From Armatimonadota bacterium (GTDB lineage: Bacteria > Armatimonadota > Chthonomonadetes > Chthonomonadales > Chthonomonadaceae): a stretch of DNA of 14,694 nt. The stretch lies in NCBI GenBank assembly GCA_026392135.1, contig JAPLCR010000303.1, forward strand, positions 1-14,694, read 5' to 3'. Each line of letters opens with the position of its first letter. Position 1 is the first letter of the stretch. The notes beneath the pieces were generated by a model, which did not search any database, had not been told where the DNA came from, and saw nothing but the letters and a program-made list of their open reading frames with translations. The position numbers were made by a program, and so were the translations under genes. Shown one piece after another: positions 12,167 through 14,694 of the stretch.

Positions 12167-14671
12167 TTACTTTCGCTCACCCTCGTAGTAGACCCAACGG
12201 GGTGCGAGCTTGAGTTGCACAACCGTAAGAAGCAGAATCAGCATAAATAGAATCCACGCTAGCGCAGAGGCATAGCCCATTTTGAAGTACTGGAAAGCGT
12301 TCTTAAAGAGATAGTAGACGGGTACTAGGAGGCTGTCTACAGGACCAATGGGAGCACTAGGGTCGCCTCCTGCAAGCACGTACACCCGCTCGAACTCCTG
12401 CAACGCACCAATTGTCCCCATAATGAGATTAAAGAAGATATAGGGAGAGAGCATCGGTAGGGTCACGTTTCTGAACTTCGCAAGCCAGCCCGCTCCATCC
12501 AAGTCCGCCGCCTCGTAGAGTTGGGGCGATATTCCCTGCAACCCCGCAAGCCAGAGTATCATGCCCGATCCCGCGCCCCACAAACCTTGTAAAATCAAGC
12601 CCGGCTTTGCCCACTCTGCCGCTCCAAACCAGCCCGGCGCACCCCATCCAAACCACTGCCCCAAAGACGCTTTCCAGACGGAGTTGAGAAGACCCCGATT
12701 TGGGTCACCGTTGAGTATCCACGTCCAGAGGAGGGCACTCGCAACAACGGGAACAATGGAGGGCATATAGAAGAAGGTGCGGTAGAAGCTCATTCCCTTC
12801 ACCTTAGAGTTGAGCAACATTGCAACCGCAAGGCTTGTCGTTATACCCAGTGGTATACCGATAGCAGCGATGTAGAGTGCGTTCTTGAGGGAGGTTTTGA
12901 GGTAGTAGCTGTCGCGCCCCAGCAGGTCGGAGAAGTTATTTAGCCCCACATATTTCGGCGGATGCAGAACGTCGTACTGACAAAAACTGAGGAAGAGGCT
13001 GACAAGAATGGGGCCTGCCGTAAGCACAACAAACCCTATAAGCCAAGGAGCCACAAAGAAATAACCCGCTACTGCTTCATCGCGAGAGTTTCGGCGTAGG
13101 CGCGAGACACGGATCGCCATTCCTACGATCAAACTCAAGAGAATCACCCCCGCAATCACTCCCAGCGTCACGCCTATACGAGTGTCCAGCGGCTTAAACT
13201 GTGCGCTATCAAATACCATGTCCAGTTCGCGCTGTACCACTTTGCTTCCCTCTTCCAGAGCCTTTTGTGGGGTCATACCCGTCGTCTCATGGTGGGTTGC
13301 GTTATCGAAGGCGCGGACGTGTTCGTCCCATAGACGTTGCCCTACAAAGGTGACGGGGCGGTATCGCGCATGGTTCATCAATCCGCTGAAGGTGTCCATT
13401 GCCGTACGAAGGCGCGGGGATTCGGGTGCGAACTTCGCAAAAACCGCCTCGTTGCAACGCTTGTTCGCCCAAATGGTAGGTACGTAGGCGCGTTCCTTGG
13501 TTAGATTGTAAGCTTTTTGCGCCGCCGCGTCAACAAGTGCCGCGTCAGGGCTGACCATCCACTTCATAAACTCCCATGCTTCCTCAGGGTGCTTCGCTCC
13601 CTTGGGAATAACAAATGAGAACCCGCCTGCCCACGTTACATAGTCGTCAGGAACATCTTTGAAGCGCCCTTCACGTTTGAGTCGGGCAGCAGGAACGGGG
13701 GCGGGAGCCACTGCAAAATCCAGGTCGGGTTTATAACGCGCAATCGAGTTGACGACCCAGTTCCCGTCTATCTTCATAGCGACTCTGCCCGTCAGAAAGG
13801 GGTCTAACTCATTGGCTTGAAAACCGGACTGAAACGCGCTAACGGCGGTTACTCCTCCGAGCGTGTCGTATATCCGAGTCATATACTCCAACGCCTCCGC
13901 GTTTGGCTTCGCACTCATGGTACAGGTACGCCCATCAGGAGACATAAACTGACCGTCATTCGCCCAAGAGTAGATATAGAGGAAGCAGTTGCCATAGTTG
14001 GGAATAAACCCGATACGCTGGTAGGTTCCGTCAGGGTTTTTGGAGGTCAGCTTCGGAGCGAGATACTCCAACTCCTCCCATGTTTTTGGTGGGCGTGGCT
14101 CTCCTTTTTCATCCAGCATCCCCTTCTCTGCAAAAACCTCTCTGTTCTGTCGAAATAACTCTTTGTTGTAGAAGAGAGCGCGATCATCGGTAGAGTAAGG
14201 AATCGCATAGACTCCTTGACTTTTGTTGAGGGGGTTGGTATAGGTGGCTTCTGCCCAGCACGCATGGAAAAAATCGGATTCACGGATACCATCTGGTTTG
14301 TCTTTATCGCGGGCGAGGTAGGAATCGAGAGGAAGAAAGGTTTCACGAGAAGCCCAGTCACCAATCGTAAAGCGGTCTTGCTGTACCACATCAGGAGGAA
14401 CACTGCCCACAATGGCAGTCATCAACTTCTGAGGGTTCATACCGCCCGCTCCCATCGAGAGAACGCTCACTTCTATATTGGGGTGACGGCGTTCAAACTC
14501 TTTGACACGGGCTTCTAATCCCTTACTCTCTTCACCGTACTGCATCCCCCAAACGACGAGTTTTGTCTTTCCCGAACTCGTCGTTTGGGGCGAACAACCT
14601 ACTAAAATCAGTAAGCCAACACACAGTAGCCCCCAAATAGTTCTGCTCACGCCTTTTTGCATCTGCACCAC
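12167..14671 (-). CDS. Fused sugar ABC transporter: solute-binding lipoprotein plus MalF-type permease
   Basis: One continuous frame of 834 codons joins two normally separate subunits of a CUT1 carbohydrate importer. The N terminus is a lipoprotein signal (basic start, hydrophobic core, lipobox LVGC with the cysteine at residue 26), then a family-1 sugar-binding domain to about residue 450 (KLVVWGMQYGEES, EFERRHPNIEV, PPDVVQQDRF, GAKHPEEAWEFMKWM). A transmembrane helix (about 496-520) follows, then a permease with several more helices and the EAA loop EAADLDGAGWLAKFRNVTLP (about 718-737) that docks the ATPase. The start GTG 14671 is favoured because AGGAG (14679-14683) lies 7 nt upstream; GTG 14686 lies upstream of that site and ATG 14662 is spaced too far. 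The sugar is unknown. The second permease and ATPase are not in this window. Confidence 0.9.
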   Translation of the reverse strand: MVQMQKGVSRTIWGLLCVGLLILVGCSPQTTSSGKTKLVVWGMQYGEESKGLEARVKEFERRHPNIEVSVLSMGAGGMNPQKLMTAIVGSVPPDVVQQDRFTIGDWASRETFLPLDSYLARDKDKPDGIRESDFFHACWAEATYTNPLNKSQGVYAIPYSTDDRALFYNKELFRQNREVFAEKGMLDEKGEPRPPKTWEELEYLAPKLTSKNPDGTYQRIGFIPNYGNCFLYIYSWANDGQFMSPDGRTCTMSAKPNAEALEYMTRIYDTLGGVTAVSAFQSGFQANELDPFLTGRVAMKIDGNWVVNSIARYKPDLDFAVAPAPVPAARLKREGRFKDVPDDYVTWAGGFSFVIPKGAKHPEEAWEFMKWMVSPDAALVDAAAQKAYNLTKERAYVPTIWANKRCNEAVFAKFAPESPRLRTAMDTFSGLMNHARYRPVTFVGQRLWDEHVRAFDNATHHETTGMTPQKALEEGSKVVQRELDMVFDSAQFKPLDTRIGVTLGVIAGVILLSLIVGMAIRVSRLRRNSRDEAVAGYFFVAPWLIGFVVLTAGPILVSLFLSFCQYDVLHPPKYVGLNNFSDLLGRDSYYLKTSLKNALYIAAIGIPLGITTSLAVAMLLNSKVKGMSFYRTFFYMPSIVPVVASALLWTWILNGDPNRGLLNSVWKASLGQWFGWGAPGWFGAAEWAKPGLILQGLWGAGSGMILWLAGLQGISPQLYEAADLDGAGWLAKFRNVTLPMLSPYIFFNLIMGTIGALQEFERVYVLAGGDPSAPIGPVDSLLVPVYYLFKNAFQYFKMGYASALAWILFMLILLLTVVQLKLAPRWVYYEGERK

Positions 14672-14694
14672 AAAATTACTCCTCACAGGTATCG

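Noticed and set aside
1..14694. CRISPR arrays, tRNA or rRNA genes, insertion sequences
   Set aside because: No regularly spaced repeats, no tRNA-like cloverleaf with a CCA end, no rRNA-like stretch and no transposase or terminal inverted repeats were seen.

Overview
The window reads as an ordinary chromosomal stretch from a free-living bacterium of roughly 50-60% GC. It holds complete genes for DXS (MEP isoprenoid pathway), squalene-hopene cyclase and ribosomal proteins L10 and L7/L12, together with secreted proteins and a lipoprotein sugar transporter. Promoters are of sigma-70/sigma-A type (TTGACA, 18-nt spacer, TAAAAT). The gene mix (hopanoids, a CUT1 binding protein fused to its permease, a bacterial JAMM protease, scattered single-gene transcription units) would suit Armatimonadota (Chthonomonas-like) or a related phylum. 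That placement is inference from content, not a database result.

Layout. Positions 1-1740 (minus strand) hold a three-gene run, in transcription order: a JAMM/MPN+ metalloprotease-like protein, an extended SDR (NAD-dependent epimerase/dehydratase family) with an unclear 5' end, and the first 31 codons of a secreted S1/P1-type zinc nuclease cut off by the window edge. Diverging from it (1785-2986, plus strand) are a cysteine-rich protein with a SWIM zinc finger and a RING/zinc-ribbon-like tail, then a small membrane-anchored protein of unknown function. A tandem GNAT acetyltransferase with a TTG start follows (3240-4169), then dxs (4491-6470) and a small three-helix membrane protein (6577-6891).

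A secreted Tyr/Pro/Asn-rich protein lies on the minus strand (6956-8182). Next comes a regulated rplJ-rplL unit: promoter, L10 leader RNA with the classic AGACAGCAGG / CCTGCCGAGG pairing, an attenuator-type hairpin, rplJ, rplL and a strong terminator. After a promoter and a structured leader comes squalene-hopene cyclase (9957-12041). The window closes with a minus-strand gene (12167-14671) that fuses a complete sugar-binding lipoprotein to a complete MalF-type permease.

How the parts connect. DXS makes DXP, the entry to IPP/DMAPP, and squalene-hopene cyclase is the committed hopanoid step, so two ends of one pathway lie 3.5 kb apart under promoters of the same form. The two convergent gene pairs are each separated by a long perfect hairpin. 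The most unusual items are the divergent JAMM and SWIM/RING-like pair (a possible ubiquitin-like conjugation/deconjugation partnership, unproven), the binding-protein/permease fusion with no visible partner subunits, and a duplicated promoter-containing segment upstream of both the GNAT gene and dxs.
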